Shown piece after piece: positions 10,571-25,009 of a DNA stretch of 64,000 nt. This DNA is from Eupeodes corollae (taxonomy: Eukaryota; Arthropoda; Insecta; Diptera; Syrphidae). The position numbers and the translations under genes are program-made. The DNA is taken from NCBI RefSeq assembly GCF_945859685.1, contig NC_079148.1:35599946-35663945 (forward strand). The letters are read 5' to 3'. Every line of letters begins with the position of its first letter. The stretch's first letter is position 1. The notes beneath the pieces were generated by a model that saw only the letters and a list, made by a program, of their open reading frames with translations, was not told the DNA's origin and did no database searches.

Positions 10571-12734
10571 ATGCAGAGCCAGTTCAATGTCTCTTTTTAA
10601 TCAGTACTTCCGATTCTTTTTTTCAACTACACATCAAAAATGTAGAATCCTGTACCAAAATCTGTTCACCTCTCATTTTTCTACAATTTTAAAACCAATT
10701 TAATCAGAATCCCCTATTAAATTTTGCTCCCGCACTGTTGATACAAATAATCATGCTGATGTCCGAAATCCGTCCCCCTTTAAATGACATGTTTGTGTGT
10801 TTTGGTGTTTGTTTAAATATAAAATTCATTTATTTTTGGTCGTATTTTATTTATAATACCTTCCATAGAAACTTCATCAAATAAATTAAGTTAGCCTGAC
10901 TTCCGAACCGAAAAATTTTCAACACCGGAATTCCCTAATTGGCATACTTCCATCATTCCCATATCCAGGCTCCAGGACATTGCACCTTTTTGTCTAATAA
11001 AAACACCGGAATGAAAAATATTTTCCACGAAAAATAGTAAAACTATGTTACTCATCATTACCTAGGTACATCGGTAGAAATATAGTACCTAGTTATAGTA
11101 GGTCCTTTTTTTTTAATTACTCTGCAAGGACTTTTTCCCCATATAAAACCAAGCCAGCACACTATATCGTCATCTATACAAACTACTTTTCTCCATTTCG
11201 CTCTTCCTGGTCTCTATGTAATTGTTTGTCGTCATTTCTTCGTTTTCTCATAGAATGTAGAATAGATCCTTACTCAGGATGCAATTCTTTTCAAAAGAAT
11301 CTAAGGAAGAGCAATGTCGAAAATAAAAGAAAAAGATACATACTCACGCAGATGGAATGTCGAATGAAATATTTGATGATATTCTTTTTTTCGTTGTTAA
11401 GTTCCATTCGCAAACTAAGAATGGGTCGGAGAAGTGAAAATCCTGGAAATTATGGTATTTAAGGATGTGAATATAGCTCAGTGCCTGGATGGTTGGTTGG
11501 TTTGTCTCAAATTACAACTAACCTAGGTTTGTATAGGCACACCATAAGTTCTTGTTCCATTCTCCATCCCATCTTTAACCAGTTCATTATTGCCTGTCAC
11601 AAAACAACTTATGGAAGATTCCACTTGGATTCCCTCCAAAAAGAGAAGGGTCTTACGATAGTATAGTACAAAAGGTTTGCAACATGGTGATGGTGTGTAT
11701 ATATATGTAGGAACCCCTAAGATGAGGTGGAAAGGACATTCCTATATACATAAATACGTACCTATACTATCCTGCTTTCTCAGGTGAATAGTACCTATTT
11801 AGTGTTCTATTGTTGGTTATAACAATGGGACGTATTTAGTATAAAACTATTTTTTGTTCAAGTTTCATGGGGAAGGCTATAGTAGGTATAGACGCAGCAG
11901 AGGTTGGTTGATGTGGTGACCATAAGGACCAAACAAGAAGGAATTGATTTTGGTTTTTGTGTGGTATAAACTTAAGGAGGTATGCCTTGCCTAGCCCACC
12001 ATACAAAGAGGGAGAGAAATTATTTCCACAAGTTGAATTCTGATGATTTAACCTCACTAATTACTCTGAGGACAAGAATTTGACCCCAGCACTCAGTTCG
12101 TCCTCGAAGTTAATAACAGGTAGGGTTTTGTGAAATATATAGGGTTAATTGTGGTTGTTTGATTATGATTTAAGTTGGTCCTTGAAAGGCCATGAACTCA
12201 TCAAAGTTCAAATAACATGGCGCTGCTCAAGATAGTGCGGTGCTGTGGTGTAAGGGTTTTGTGGGTAATGTGGCAAGATCTTATATAACAATACACACAA
12301 ATTCCACAACTTAAGGGAATTAACACACAAATTCTTATTTATGGAATCGATTTTTGTGGTATTCTTACACCTGTTTTAAAAAATTAATCAGTTTGGAATA
12401 AAGTTGGAAATATTTGTATTATAGCTAGGTGCTTTTGGATTTTAACTATGAATTTCTTAACTTGATAGAGATTCTCTTTCCAGCCGCACATCTCGAATGT
12501 CGGTTGCTTTAAACTTATTTGTTTTTCCCTCTCATTTAAATATTTAAAGCATGAAACTCAATATGCACCTAAATCCTTGCATCGTCCCAAATTCGTCAAT
12601 TTTATTTGTAGACGTTTCATTTAATTTTGAAATGTGACCAATGGCTGATAATAATTGTTGTAAAGGTAGGTTTTTTTAGTGAGAGCTTTTTCTAGTCTTA
12701 AAGTTTGAAATTTCAAAATGAGAGGGAAAAATAG
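10571..12734. other. Non-coding sequence, no feature recognised
   Basis: AT-rich, with some more complex stretches (11130-11700, 11830-12060). A TATAAAA at about 11143 has no convincing initiator or open frame behind it. Confidence 0.55.
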
Positions 12735-13490
12735 AGTTGGGTAAAGCATTTCACATTAGCAGTGTGCGGTTAAAAAAGGAATCTCTATACTTAAAAGAGT
12801 GTCTGAAATTGAGATCAATGTTTAACTAATAAGCATACCTGGGAGTGCGAGTATGGAGGACATTGTTTATAGAAATAGGGGCGAAACAATGAAAGATAAG
12901 AAACATTGTGGCGCTGTTCGCGTGATGTAACTATTTTGGTAGAACTAAATTCTATCGTCTATTATTTTTAAAGCTCTATTTCGGATTCAAAATACTTTAA
13001 CTTGTCCTTGTAGCACCTGCTCAAATTTGTGAATTATAATCCAGTTTTGGACGAATGAAGGCTTTGTAAACTATAGCCAAATCAGAAGTGGCATAACGGA
13101 TGGGTTACGCATAAACGACAAGATACAGAATTGAAATTTATTAGCATTAAATTCTACACGGTTAAAAATTCGCAATTGGACAATGCTGTTGAGATCAGAA
13201 CTTGATGAGCTTATCATACGCTGTCGTTGAAGTTCCACATCCAAAGGATAAGGATTTAAATCTAAAAATAAATATGAAATGCTTAATGAAGAGAATCGGA
13301 GACAAAACGGAGCCCTGTGGAACACCAACATTTTTGTTATGAATTTCGAACTTAAACAATACAATAAAACTTATATTGAATGGTTATAAATCCAACTAAG
13401 AAAATATTTATCAGTACCAAAGCCACTCCAAACTCTATCAAATCCTTTTGGAATATTAAGTGCGTAATATAACTTTCTTCAAAATAATGT
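12735..13490 (-). pseudogene. LINE family B copy 3 (RT core to C-terminus, decayed)
   Basis: The minus strand carries, from high to low coordinate, the decayed palm (13400-13490), a GVPQGS-like segment at 13290-13330, then LDVELQRQRMISSSSSDLNS (frame 13071-13364). The latter matches VELQRQKLISSLNSDLNSI of copy 2. At 12740-13070 are the C-terminal equivalents of 18.6-18.95 kb. Indels and stops are frequent. Confidence 0.8.
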
Positions 13491-16400
13491 CGTGTCGCTC
13501 AAAAACAACTGAGAATTTTGCTTCTGTAGTTTTAACTCAAACTTTATTTTGACGATGATCAAGTTCTTTTTCCACAGTATTTCGAATAAAGAAGTTATGT
13601 TAACAAAATAACTCAAGCTATCTTTGCTGATTGAAAGTAATCTTCAGTGACGAGGCTAATTTTCACCTCAGAGACTACGTTAATAAGTAAAATTCTTAAA
13701 TTTCGGGCTTGAAAAATCAAATTAAAGTGTCACTGTTTTTTAAGCCTTTTCGGCTAAGGGTTTAATTGTACTCGTATTTACCTCTTATTTGAAAACCTTT
13801 TAATTTAGAGCCCCCAATTACCCAACCCAGGGTTAGTTAAGAAAATCCTATGTTGACCGTAAAATAGTCTACATATAATATTTTTTTTTTGTGTTGCTAA
13901 AGATTGTATCCGTTTATAATGACAGCCATTTAAACAAATTAAGCTAAAACAAATATGGACCGTACCATCTGTTAAATTTCAGAAGTCACTAAAGGCCTAT
14001 ATCTAGTTTTCGCGTTGCTTAAAGGTTTTACAACTTTTCTTGTTTTTTAATGTGATCACAGCGAAAGTTTTTTAATATGAACTTAATTCTTTTTACATTT
14101 TTACAAAATAAAATGCAGTTTTTTTCAAATCAAACTGATACCTTTCAGCTGTATTTAATAAAAACCATTGTTGATATGGTCAAGGGTCATTATCAAATAG
14201 CGTTTAACCTCTTAACCTTTACTCCATTCAATCAAATATTCATTTGAAACGGAAAAGGGCCTTCACATTTCCCCAATGTTTTAAAGTCTTATTGAGGTCT
14301 TATCACTTTTTTTATTATTCTGGTTCAAAACATTTCCCTTTTGCCTATATTTTTTTTCCAGCATCCAACCTCAATCATCTGTTAGGAAAAATCAATGCAA
14401 AATGCCTACAGATATTTTCTGCTTCTGACATTAATCCCTTCAATATTTTTCAATCCTCTGCCATATACAAACACTCTTAACTTGACTTGTCTTGACTTTC
14501 ATCATAATTTCCGTTTTCCTTCAAACAAAATCAATCAATTTCCGATGTAGGTATAGGTTCATATTTATGTGAATGGATTTTGAATGATGGTGCGGTGAAA
14601 AGTTTGTTCATCATATGGCAATCAACAAATTACCCGCGGTTATCCACACCAATTGGGCTATCAAAATGAACAGAGAAGTGTAGCTTCGAGGTCAATATTC
14701 ACGGGTTATTCCTATTTGCATTAAATAGGTGTGCCTTTTTCAGTTGCATTGACAACACAAACCACAAGCCCCATTAGTTTTGGAAGCTCCGTTTTGAAAT
14801 CAAAAGATGAAGGTAGATATTCAAAAGATACCTACCTTTTTCAAATAAATGTATTTACCTACCAACTCACCTTTGCCTGGTGCTGTAGGTACACATCTGT
14901 CACACTATCATATCCTTCATCCTTTATCCATAAGCCAATGTCGGTTGTCAACTTTCAAACATCATCACCATCAACCCAAATCTCTTTTATTTGCAAGGAC
15001 GACGACGACGATGCCAACGCGACGTGTGTTTCTGTTTCACAAGCGCGTTCAGTTCACTTCACTCTCACCGCCTCGCCCTCGTATATTCATGACAGCTTGC
15101 ATAGAATTTCAAAAAGTACATGTCAGTTGTTTAATGCAAAAGTTCAGCTATACCAATGTACCTATGTTGGTTGGTTGGTGCACACGCGGAGCGAAGGTCC
15201 TGAATTCCTACCTCACGCTCACCACACAATTTGCCACGGAAATGGTTAACACCTGGAATCTGATAAATGGATCCCGGTCGTCTTCCGTTTGTCTACATAT
15301 TTTTGTATTAACTTATATATTTATGATTGCAGGTACGGTATGAGTATACCTTCCTGTAGTCTATGTGGTCTTGATGTTGTTAAGTCCTTCAGTCATCAGG
15401 AAATGGTGGAAGAGTGCAAAAAGGAATAAATAAAAATCCTTGCATCATCCCATGTGAGCGAGTTACTTGAAGTGAAGATAAACGAAACAATATACAACAC
15501 AGAAGGAAAAAGAAACGTGTTCGCCATTAAGAGCTTTATCCAAGTGTATATTCTCTTTCTTTGGCATCCACCACCACCAACAGTTCACTATTGCGTCGTC
15601 CTTGTTGTCCTAGGACCTAGACGCGCGGTAAGCGAGGAAGATTATATAAAATAATGTTATGAAAGTTATTTGGCTGTCACTTAAAGTGTAGAGTTTGTGT
15701 ATCTTAAAGGAAAATGACTGCGAAAGAAATGTTGATGTTGAATCATGCTTTAACCCATAGCTTTTGGTATATATTTACCATCACCATCATCAGGATCGAC
15801 GAGGATGATATGAAACGACCGCATAGTACCACCCTACCTGCCCAGCCCACCCACATCATAAAGCTCTGTTAAAGCGAGCGAAAGAGAGTCGTATAGTTGT
15901 GTGCATTGAGACCTGCTCTGCTATCAAGCCCCAGGTGGATCTTAAAACTTTCAAGATTACTGCGTTACGTTTTGTTACGTTGATTTTATAAGACTTCTCT
16001 CAATACGGCTACGATGACTACGACTACTAAGGCGCCAACATCCATAATAAGGGAAGCAAATGAATTCTAAATCTCTGGACTCTCCTAGGAGTTTATTTTT
16101 GTTTTATTTTCTTCCTTTCGTGGAATACAATTTGAAAGTGGGATAGTTTATAGATGGGTTTAAGTAGGTATAAAATAAAGTTTAGGTTTATATAAGCTCT
16201 TTGTTCGTTTTGGTAATGAAGTAGGTAAATAGCGAGAAATTTTAGTTCCGTTAAATCTTTCAACGACGATGATGGCTGCTCTGCTTAATCTGTAAAGATG
16301 GAAAGAACGATGAATACAAACTAATTCAAGAAAAATACTTTTATTTTTATTTTTATGATTTGTTTTCATTCAGACTTTAAACCTTTTGACATCGGGAAAT

Positions 16401-18370
16401 TATAAAAGAATTAATAATTTATGTTGAGTAACAAATTTAATGACCTATTGTAATACCCATTCTTGTATTAATAGGTTTGTGGAACCTTGTGGAACATAAA
16501 CATAAGAGTCCTGAAAATACAATTTTAAAAAATACTGATCGTCAAGAATAAAGAACTAATAGATAAATACGTTCGTTCCACAAAATCTACTAATTTCAGA
16601 AGGAATTATGAAAGAATGGGAAAGTTTAAATTTATTAAGTTAAAATGAAGATCAATGAGGAACTTAAAAGTTTATAGGTTTTCTGTTCAACTTTTTGCTC
16701 CAAAGCTTTGAATTAAAAACAGGCTTGTAATACCAAGTGAAAAGTATAGATTATCTCATAGGACGGGCATGAACAATTCAGTTATGCTTTAATTAGAGGC
16801 ATTTTGCGTTCCACATGTTCTCCTTTTAGATTTAAGACAAGAAAGAATTGAAAATTAAAGTGTTTGTTTCTTTGAAAGTGTACTTTGAAAAAACCTAAAT
16901 TTGTCAAATCAAAAATTTATTTAAAGATCTTTCAGGAGAAACTGTTTTATCTTTTTTGTATAAAATCGCAAATTGAAAAATACAAATTTCAAAAATTAAA
17001 GAAACTGATTTTCACAAGCTTAATTTAACCTCAAGAAAAAACTTAATCTTTTTAAGTGCAGATTTAACCAAGTGTTCTTCTTTAAGTTAACTTTCAACTT
17101 CGTTTTCTCAATATTTTATAGAAAATATTTTTGTGGAGCGTAAGGAAAGCACCGACGCAAGATGTATTTTGTGTGTTCTTTATGTTAAAATTTTCCTTTT
17201 ATTTATAAATATAACTGTGTTCAAAAGGTTAAAGCTCTTAAGTCTATTTTTATGGTATTTCAGAAAGTGGATTTTTAACTTGCAAACTCTGTTTAAAAAA
17301 ATTAAGAGGCATATGAATCTACAAATTTCAGTAATTTTGATTTAAAATAATGTACAATTGTATAAATAGTAAAATTCAAGTTTGATAAGTTGAGATTTTA
17401 ATACGTTTATTTATATTTTTTGAGTTAAGTCCTTTTACCAAATCAACTTGTACAGTTTTTCATTCACTAAGTATACTAAGATGTCCTTAGGTTGCTAAAA
17501 CCGTTATGGTGTTTTTATGAGTATTCTTTTTTTAATTATAAAATATGGTACAATATTAAGTCAAGAAATCGAGTAAATGCAAGAAAAGTTTTGTGGTAAA
17601 ATGTCTTAAGTTGACATAAACATTTTAATTTTTTTGATTAATATCGGACATAACAACAACCCAAGATGTTTTACCAAAATTATTTATGTTTACTGTCTGA
17701 TAAATCGAATAAATTGAAACATAAAGCGAATCATCCTCTAATTAAGTTGTTTAAAATTTTCGGAACCCCTACGAAATACACTTAACCTATTTTAAAAAAG
17801 CACATTACTTTCTTCTTTTGAAAGATTTATCAACAAGAGTAATACAGACAAATGTTTTTTAGAGAGAATATATAAAAAAAGTATAAACCACTAAAACCAT
17901 TTAAGTTGACTTTAGGGCATCTACGTTTTGTTCCACAAAATTCACAAGGTTCTAAAAAATGTAATTAATTATTTAAGAATGAAATGGAATAACAACTTTA
18001 TGAACAACAAATCTACCCACGTTATGTCTCTTCAAAAAAGTTAAATTCCTAGTTTTCATAAAATTCCTTTGTGCCCAAGCTAAATTGTGGTGTGGAAAAT
18101 AACGAAACCCCAAAGTAGCACCGATATAAAAGAAAATCTCAAAATTTAAGTGTTTCAATGAAATCCTGTACAAATTTGTTACGTTCCACGTAATCCTTAA
18201 ACACTCATAAAATTAGTTAAGTAAGTTTCAAATAGAAGGTCACAGTTCTGCAAAAAAGCACAACTATTGTTATGTTTCTCCTCTCAATAACTTTGAACAA
18301 TTATGTGGAACATAACAAAAATAACGTCATCACATAAAAATTCAAAACTATAATGATTCAAAATGTGTTG
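13491..18370. other. Long non-coding stretch, no firm feature
   Basis: Mostly AT-rich. The part at about 14880-15660 is richer in GC and more complex, with two overlapping plus-strand open frames (14731-15249 and 14849-15343) that match no family I recognise. At about 15340-15429 a short frame ends CSLCGLDVVKSFSHQEMVEE and CKKE before a stop. Its C-x2-C, H, C spacing resembles the knuckle at the end of some LINE proteins, which is not enough for a call. Confidence 0.5.
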
Positions 18371-20745
18371 AATATCAATTTATTGAATTCATGTTCCACT
18401 GAGTTCCACAAGCGAGTGTACGCGCACTCAAGGGAATATGAATACCCTTATAATGATTACACACAGTGCTAGTAATTAGGAAGGGACGATAGGATTCGAA
18501 AGGAGATAGCGATGCACATTGGCTTTGAATGCCTGCACATTGCAATGAGTAGGAAATATTGAATCTGGTAAAGCATTCCACATTCGTGTAGTGCGACTAA
18601 AAAAAGAATCTCTGTACTTTACAGTACGACCGAAATTAGGCTTACTGGTAAACTGATGTGCATTCCTAAAAGAACGAGTATTACGGTTGAATTGTTTGAT
18701 AGGAGGAATGCAACTGGTTATTTTATTAGAGCATTGTTTATGGAAGTAGCGATAGAATAATGAGAAACATGAAACCTTACGACGTAGCTCGAGAGATGCA
18801 AAAGCTTTAGTTAGACAATGGCCACCTATCATTTTTAGATCTCACTTTTGAATTCTATCCAAGAGACTCAAGTGGGTTATAGGAGCACCTGCCCAAATAT
18901 GGGAATTGTACTCAAGTTTTGGACGAATATAGACTTTATAAATTATAGCCATATCAGAAGGGGTAAAAACTTCTTGCATCGTCGGAGAAAACCTAAACAC
19001 TTAGCAGCATTTTTGGCGATGTCAAATATGTGATCACTCCACAACAAGTGGTTTGTGATGCACATACCTAGGACTGAAAGCTGTTTGGTCTCCTCGATGC
19101 AAGTACCACTCATGGATAGTAGCATTGGGGGAGGATTACGCTTTTGAAACAGTAGACAGCATTGAGTTTTCGAAGCATTAAATTCTACACTCTTTTTGAT
19201 TCCCCAAGATCAGAATTTAATGAGCTTATCATACGCTGCCGTTGGTAGTCCATATCCGAAGAACCCACTAAGGGTTAGAAGTTTCAGACAAAAGATCATG
19301 TATAAAAATGAGGAAGAGCGTCGGAGACAAAACAGAGCCCTGGGACACACCAGCGTTTATTTTGTGAATATCAGATTTGAACCCGTCCAATACTTTTTGA
19401 ATTGGACGGTCCGAAAGGTAATTTCTAATCAAACGAAGAAGAGATTCATCAATACCAAATGCATGCATTTTTGATAAGAGAGCTTGATGCCAAACTCTAT
19501 CAAATGCTTTTGAAATATCAAGTCCAATAATCTAACTTTCTCCAAAACGATGTAAAGATTTATTCCACTGTTCGGTGAGATAAACCATGAGATCACCACT
19601 GGACCTATTGCAACGAAAGCCATACTTCCGGTCATTAAGAAGCTTTCGTTCTTCAAAATATTTCTTAAGCTGAAAATTGATCAGCGTTTCCATGACCTTG
19701 ACAAGAAGGGATGTAAGTGCAATTGGACGATAGTTGGATGGTGAGGAGGATTCGCCTTTTTTAGGGACAGGCTGGACAAATGCAGTTTTCCATCCACCCG
19801 GAAAGAGATCTGTAGAATAGGACAGATGGAAAAGCTTACGCAGTGGTTTTGCCAGCGTTGAAGAACACCTCTTCTGAAACATATCGGGGATACGGGCCAG
19901 CGGATAAGTGAATGTCAAGATTTTAGAGTACTCTAGTAACTGAACGAGTGCGAAAGAAGATTCATCCCATAGAATCGTTAACGCTTTCAAGTACAGGCGG
20001 GTTCATGTCACTCACTGGAAGCATCGAATTAACAGGAAACTGTGCTGCAAGCAAATTGGCTTTATCAATCGAGCTTACATAGGGAGTGTCATTGGAAACA
20101 AGCGTCGGAACCGACGAAGACGTAGTGTTACGCACATTTTTTACAAATGACCAGACATTTTTACTACCATTGTAGTATTTTGAATTTCTGGTCATGCAAA
20201 AATTTAATGCGTCGTATATGTCCTTACAGGTCTTTCGAGCTTGTTTGAACTTATTCCGGTTTTCCTCAGTTGGGTTGGCTTTGTAATTCCGGAAACTTGC
20301 ATTTTTGATCCTAATAACCTCTTTACAGCTCAAATCAAACTATGAGTTTTTTTTGGGTTTGATAGATTTTACCCTATTCGAAATTAAATTTCTTATTCCG
20401 CAAAGAATTAAGATTGTAATTATATCTGCACTGGGATCCACGTCACTATCGAGGAAGCATAGTGACCAGTTAAGTTCCTGAAGAATTCATTGAGACCGTT
20501 CCAGTTGGCTTTCTCATATTGCCAAACGGTTCTCGTAGGGGTTTTAACTTTAACTGGCGTTTTTTGGCATGAAAAATTTGCAGATAGAGGCGATAATACA
20601 CTGACAGTAAATTTATAAGGATCAGAAGTAAGAAACAAGTTTAGAGTGTTGGCGGATTGACCTGGAACGTCAGGAATCCGAGTTGGCTCGTCATCTAGCT
20701 GAGTCAATTGCTTTAACTCAGCAAAAAACTCTATACCTTTTCGGA
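18371..20745 (-). pseudogene. LINE family B copy 4 (endonuclease end, RT, C-terminus, 3' UTR)
   Basis: The longest family B copy. From its 5' end it has the last part of an endonuclease (20420-20745: LTQLDDEPTRIPDVPGQSAN), the linker (19962-20333: KNASFRNYKANPTEENRNKF), RT fingers and palm (19268-19990: IPKKGESSSPSNYRPIALTS, DRKYGFRCNRSSGDLM and LSPTLFLIFIHDLLSETSNP), the post-RT region (18943-19125) and the C-terminus (18476-18832: NFGRTVKYRDSFFSRTTRMW). The YADD-equivalent region near 19265 is deleted. Frameshifts separate the pieces. AATAAA on the minus strand near 18385 suggests the 3' end. The clade (CR1/Jockey group) is inferred from the motif set. Confidence 0.9.
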
Positions 20746-23697
20746 AGCATACAAATAATGTTTCTCAGGACAAATTAACGTTAAACAATTAAAAAAAATG
20801 AATGCTTTTACTAATTAAATCTAAATTCATAAAGACCTAAAAAATCAATCCAAAACCATTTCAATGAATGAAAAATCTAATTTATATAATGTCTTTCAAT
20901 TAATTAGGTCTATGTTTATCATATACTCGTCGTCTTGAAGACATGAATTAATCTTCCAAAAAAAAAATAGCTTTACATCCTTCTTTATACACTTCGTGTC
21001 ACATGAATAAGGACAAACTTTGTTCGTTTTTTATTTGGCGATATTTTCAAAACCCTTAAGTTTTTTTTGGAAAACCCCAAATTTGGAATGAATGAGGTAT
21101 GTATTAAGTTTATATTGCAAATTTTGGAGTAGTTTATGGCGGTTTTTTCGAATAACGTCATACAAAGTAGCTGTTTTTTTTTGTCACATACCTGCCTTTT
21201 CACTCCACATTTGGGTTTTTTTCCAAAAAAACCTAAGGGTATGAAAAATATCGTCAAAAGAATAAACGAAAAAAGCTGGTCCCTATTCATCTGACACGAA
21301 ATGTACCTACATAATTATTTCATTTATAATTTAGGAATAAAAAGAAAAGACAGTCTTTACGTCTCCCCTAAAAAAATATAAATCTCCTTTGAACAGGATA
21401 TACAATTAACCACAACTATTTCACCGCCATTCAGTCAGTGAGTCTATTTAAATTTATATATATGGATGTTTGTTTGTATATGTAAGGAGGAACCATGGAA
21501 AATCACGCACTTTCCGCTTCAAACAAAAAAGCAATTAACTCAATCTCTTCCTATAATAGCCTAGTGTGATGTAAAACTTCTTTGGATCTATTTTAAAGTC
21601 TTCCGGTGATGAATGACGATGGCGGTGTCGTTGTCGTTGTCGTTGTCTTCGCGTTGTTGTCGGTCGGTTGCGAGAACTCTTCTATGTCAGTTGCATTTAA
21701 AGAAATTTACTAAGGAAGACGTCTTTGTTGTGTTTTCTTACTCACACGATCTTATAACACTTGAAACTTCAGTTTTCATCAAATTTCATAAAAATCGCTA
21801 CAGCCGTTTTTGAAATTTCTCAAAAACCCTTTAAAATTTGAAACTGAACATTAGGGATTACATTATAAATAGGCAAAGTATAGGAAAGACCTATGAAGTT
21901 TGGAAGGCTTTTTTTGCAACACCAACACATGACCTCCAATGCAAGTGCCTAATGAACAAAAAAAAAGAAAGTATTGCTCCAACATTTCCCGACCTTACAC
22001 ACACTCCATCTTGTGAAGAAACACCCAACTTCTGCAACTCTTTTACTTACATTACATAAATATAATGATGGAAGACAGAACATAAAATTCTACAAAGCAA
22101 GAAGTTCATCGTCTTTTTAATGATAGAATTCGTCCTACAACAAGTCCGCCCTTAAGACGCCATCCACATCATCGTGCGTCATCGTCATCTTCATCTTCTT
22201 CGTCAACATCATTTTTAATTGCTGCTCCTGATGTTAGTACGATGTTCTAATGTATGTTTTGTATGTCTTGTATATTTATGCAAATCAAAGGGAATCTCAT
22301 ATCGTTCACGTAATGCATCACAAGTTGAAGACGGGGGAGGTTTCAAAGAGAGAATGGGCGGTTTTAAGTTGGTGGAACCTAATCACTTTCAAGTGAAGGT
22401 ATACGTTTTATATGATGATATGGAAATGTTGGGATAAAGTTTTTGTGGTTTTAAAATTGGAAGAATTATGTGAGGAGGGTATAATATTTTGTGAGCCTAT
22501 ATTTACATTCACATATTATGATGATTATATGGTGAGAATATATCACTCTTAACTTTGCCGTTTATACGAACTAAGGATGGAGTTTTTGAAAATATAGAAT
22601 TAAAGAAAAAAAAGGAAAAAGGTTTTGCGAATTACAGAATTAATCATATTTGGGAAGATAATTTTTTTAATTAGGCACTCATACAGAACAAAAATAGATA
22701 TCCGCTTCATTTGGCTCGTCTTTTAATTATTTGCATACCTATATATATTTATTTGCATACTAAAACCTTTTTAAGTGCATTTTCAAATATACTCTATTGA
22801 TACTTCGAAACTTCTTATTCTTTTTGAGAACCTCGAAATTGACGCGATGACATTTAATGCCACTCTACTTAATAACTGGTTTTACATCTTCCTGGACAAA
22901 AATAATACGAACCTTTTAAGGTTATAGATGTATTAGCGTCGTCATAAATTTTTTGATTAATTATTAGAAAAGTAGGGACTGGAATCCGGCCCACATTTCT
23001 CCTAAAATGTTAGACCTGATAGTTTTTGTAAGTAGGCAGTCAATAATTGAAATTTAAGCATCATTTGCCCCAACAGCTTTTATATCACTGCCACTTCGAC
23101 TATTCCCAGAAAAGAATGTGCTTCACTATTCAGACGACTCAAAAGATCTTTAGTTATACGAAGTGAAACTGCAGCTCTTAACAGCTCTTGTAGCCAATTT
23201 CAGTACGTTCTTGAAGCTTGTATTGGAAAGTTCTAATAGTGACCAAGTTTTGAAATATCAAAAGATTACAGCTTAAAGAGTGAAAGCTGCTCAAACAGCG
23301 TTCTATTCAAAATGAAACCTCATATTCGAAAATAATTTAGTATTTGCAGTATGTTATTTCTTGAAAAAAAATATTTAATTAGAATTTGACATTTTAATAG
23401 AGTTCAAGAGTTAATTTTTGTGTTCTTTAGTTATAGAACTGATAAACTTAATTTTTGTAAACTTACCTTTTTTTAAAAAAAAAAACTATTCTTCTAAGTC
23501 CTTTCTTATTCCTTAATGTTACTCTATCATATCAGAGTTTTTTAAAACGACCCCTTTAAAAATGCTAAATACAACAGAAAACGGTGTTTTAAAGACTAAC
23601 TGATGATTGCGAAAAGTACAAATCTTTATCTTCTAGGTACAGTTCAAATCTTTTAAGTATCATACTAAGTTTTTGGCAATAATCAATAGTTATTAGT
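20746..23697. other. Non-coding, with microsatellite-like tracts
   Basis: AT-rich. 21617-21665 is a GTCGTT-type tract and 22165-22215 a CATCATCGT/CTTCAT tract. 23307-23321 holds TTCAAAATGAAACCT, also found at 37621 and 57354. The 172-bp end of this stretch may already belong to the older repeat X that LOA copy C1 interrupts. Confidence 0.55.
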
Positions 23698-23738
23698 GTT
23701 TTTTAGCACAAATGGTTCAGCGTTTTTTTAGGATTAAT

Positions 23739-23750
23739 TGAATATTTCTC
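23739..23750. repeat. 12-bp TSD, left (TGAATATTTCTC)
   Basis: Identical to 26082-26093 on the other side of LOA copy C1, as produced by target-primed reverse transcription. Confidence 0.82.
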
Positions 23751-24298
23751 CCGAATAACAAAAAGCTTCTGATATAATTGCACCAATCCTTGAGGCAATT
23801 TTTACCAGCTGTCTTTACTTGGTCCATGTTCCCTCGGCATGGAGAGAAGTTAAAGTTGTTTTTATACCTAAAGCAGGTAAATGCTCCCAAGCCAATCCTA
23901 AAGATCTACGACCTATGAGTCTATCATCATTCCTTCTTATTGATATCCATTTAAGGGCACGTACCGATACAATACTTCTGTCTTCGTCTCAACAGTCTAC
24001 TGTAAGGGTAAATCGGTGGAAACAGTGTTACACACTTTAGTACGCACCATCGAATATTCCCTCCATCATAAAGAGTTCACTATGGTTGCTTTGCTTGACA
24101 TCGAAGGTGCCTTTAACAACGTGGACACATCTGCAATCATACCTGCACTGACATCACTAAAGTTCGCTTCGGGAGTTAATTCATTTAATGCTTACTAGCA
24201 GAATAATTAACTCAAAACTGGGCAATTCTTCTAGGAGACGATTCGTTAGTAGAGAGACACCGCAAGGTAGTGTTCTATCCCCTCTCCTTTAGACCCTA

Positions 24299-25009
24299 GT
24301 GGTGAATGAAATCCTAACCAGTCTGGATGCGAAGGGTTTCAGTGTGATAGCCTATGCAGACGACGTTGGTATAGCAGTTTCAGGAAAGCATCTTAATATC
24401 CTAAAAGAACTCTTACAAAATGCCTTGGACAGACTTATACTTTGGGCTGATCGGTGTGGACTGGGTGTTAACCCACACAAAACCGATGTGGTCTTATTTT
24501 TGAGGAGATACAAAATTCCATTTGTCAACCTTCCTTATATTAAAGGAATCCAATTAAAATTCTCAGACGAGGCTAAATACCTAGGTCTTGTCTTAGACAA
24601 AAAGCTAAATTGGAAACGCAACGTACAGGAAAGAGTCAAAAAAGGTACTGTAGCTCTCTTTTTTTGCAAAAAATCTATTGGTAATAAATGGGGTTTCCAA
24701 CCCAGACTCACGCATTGGCTATACACATCGGTAATCAGACCGATTTTAACGTACGGTGTGGCAGTATGGTGGACTGCTTTAGAGAAAGGTATAAACAGGG
24801 ATAAGTTAAATAAAGTCCAACATTCAGCCTGCCTATGTATAAGCGGATCGCTTCGCACGACCCCGTCTGCGGCACTGGACACCTTGCTCTACCTTACACC
24901 TCTTGACATATTTAGAAAACAAATAGCTGCAAGCTCTGCTATTCGCCTCGAAGCTTCGTCGCAGTGGACTAACAACAACATTGGCCACTCTGTAATTCTA
25001 AGGTACTAA
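24299..25009 (+). pseudogene. LOA copy C1 RT, palm to thumb
   Basis: The frame contains FSVIAYADDVGIAVSGKH with the catalytic YADD, then VNPHKTDVVLF, KYLGLVLDKKLNWKRN and RPILTYGVAVWWTALEKG, standard RT palm, thumb and connection motifs of LOA elements. It stops at a TAA following ILRY where copy C2 has TTA, so this stop is private to C1. The preceding fingers region (23819-24240) is in other frames, and GTPQG has become ETPQGSV. Confidence 0.88.

Noticed and set aside
11139..11200. Possible TATA promoter (CATATAAAACC)
   Set aside because: No initiator, downstream element or open frame follows; TATA-like words are expected often in AT-rich DNA.
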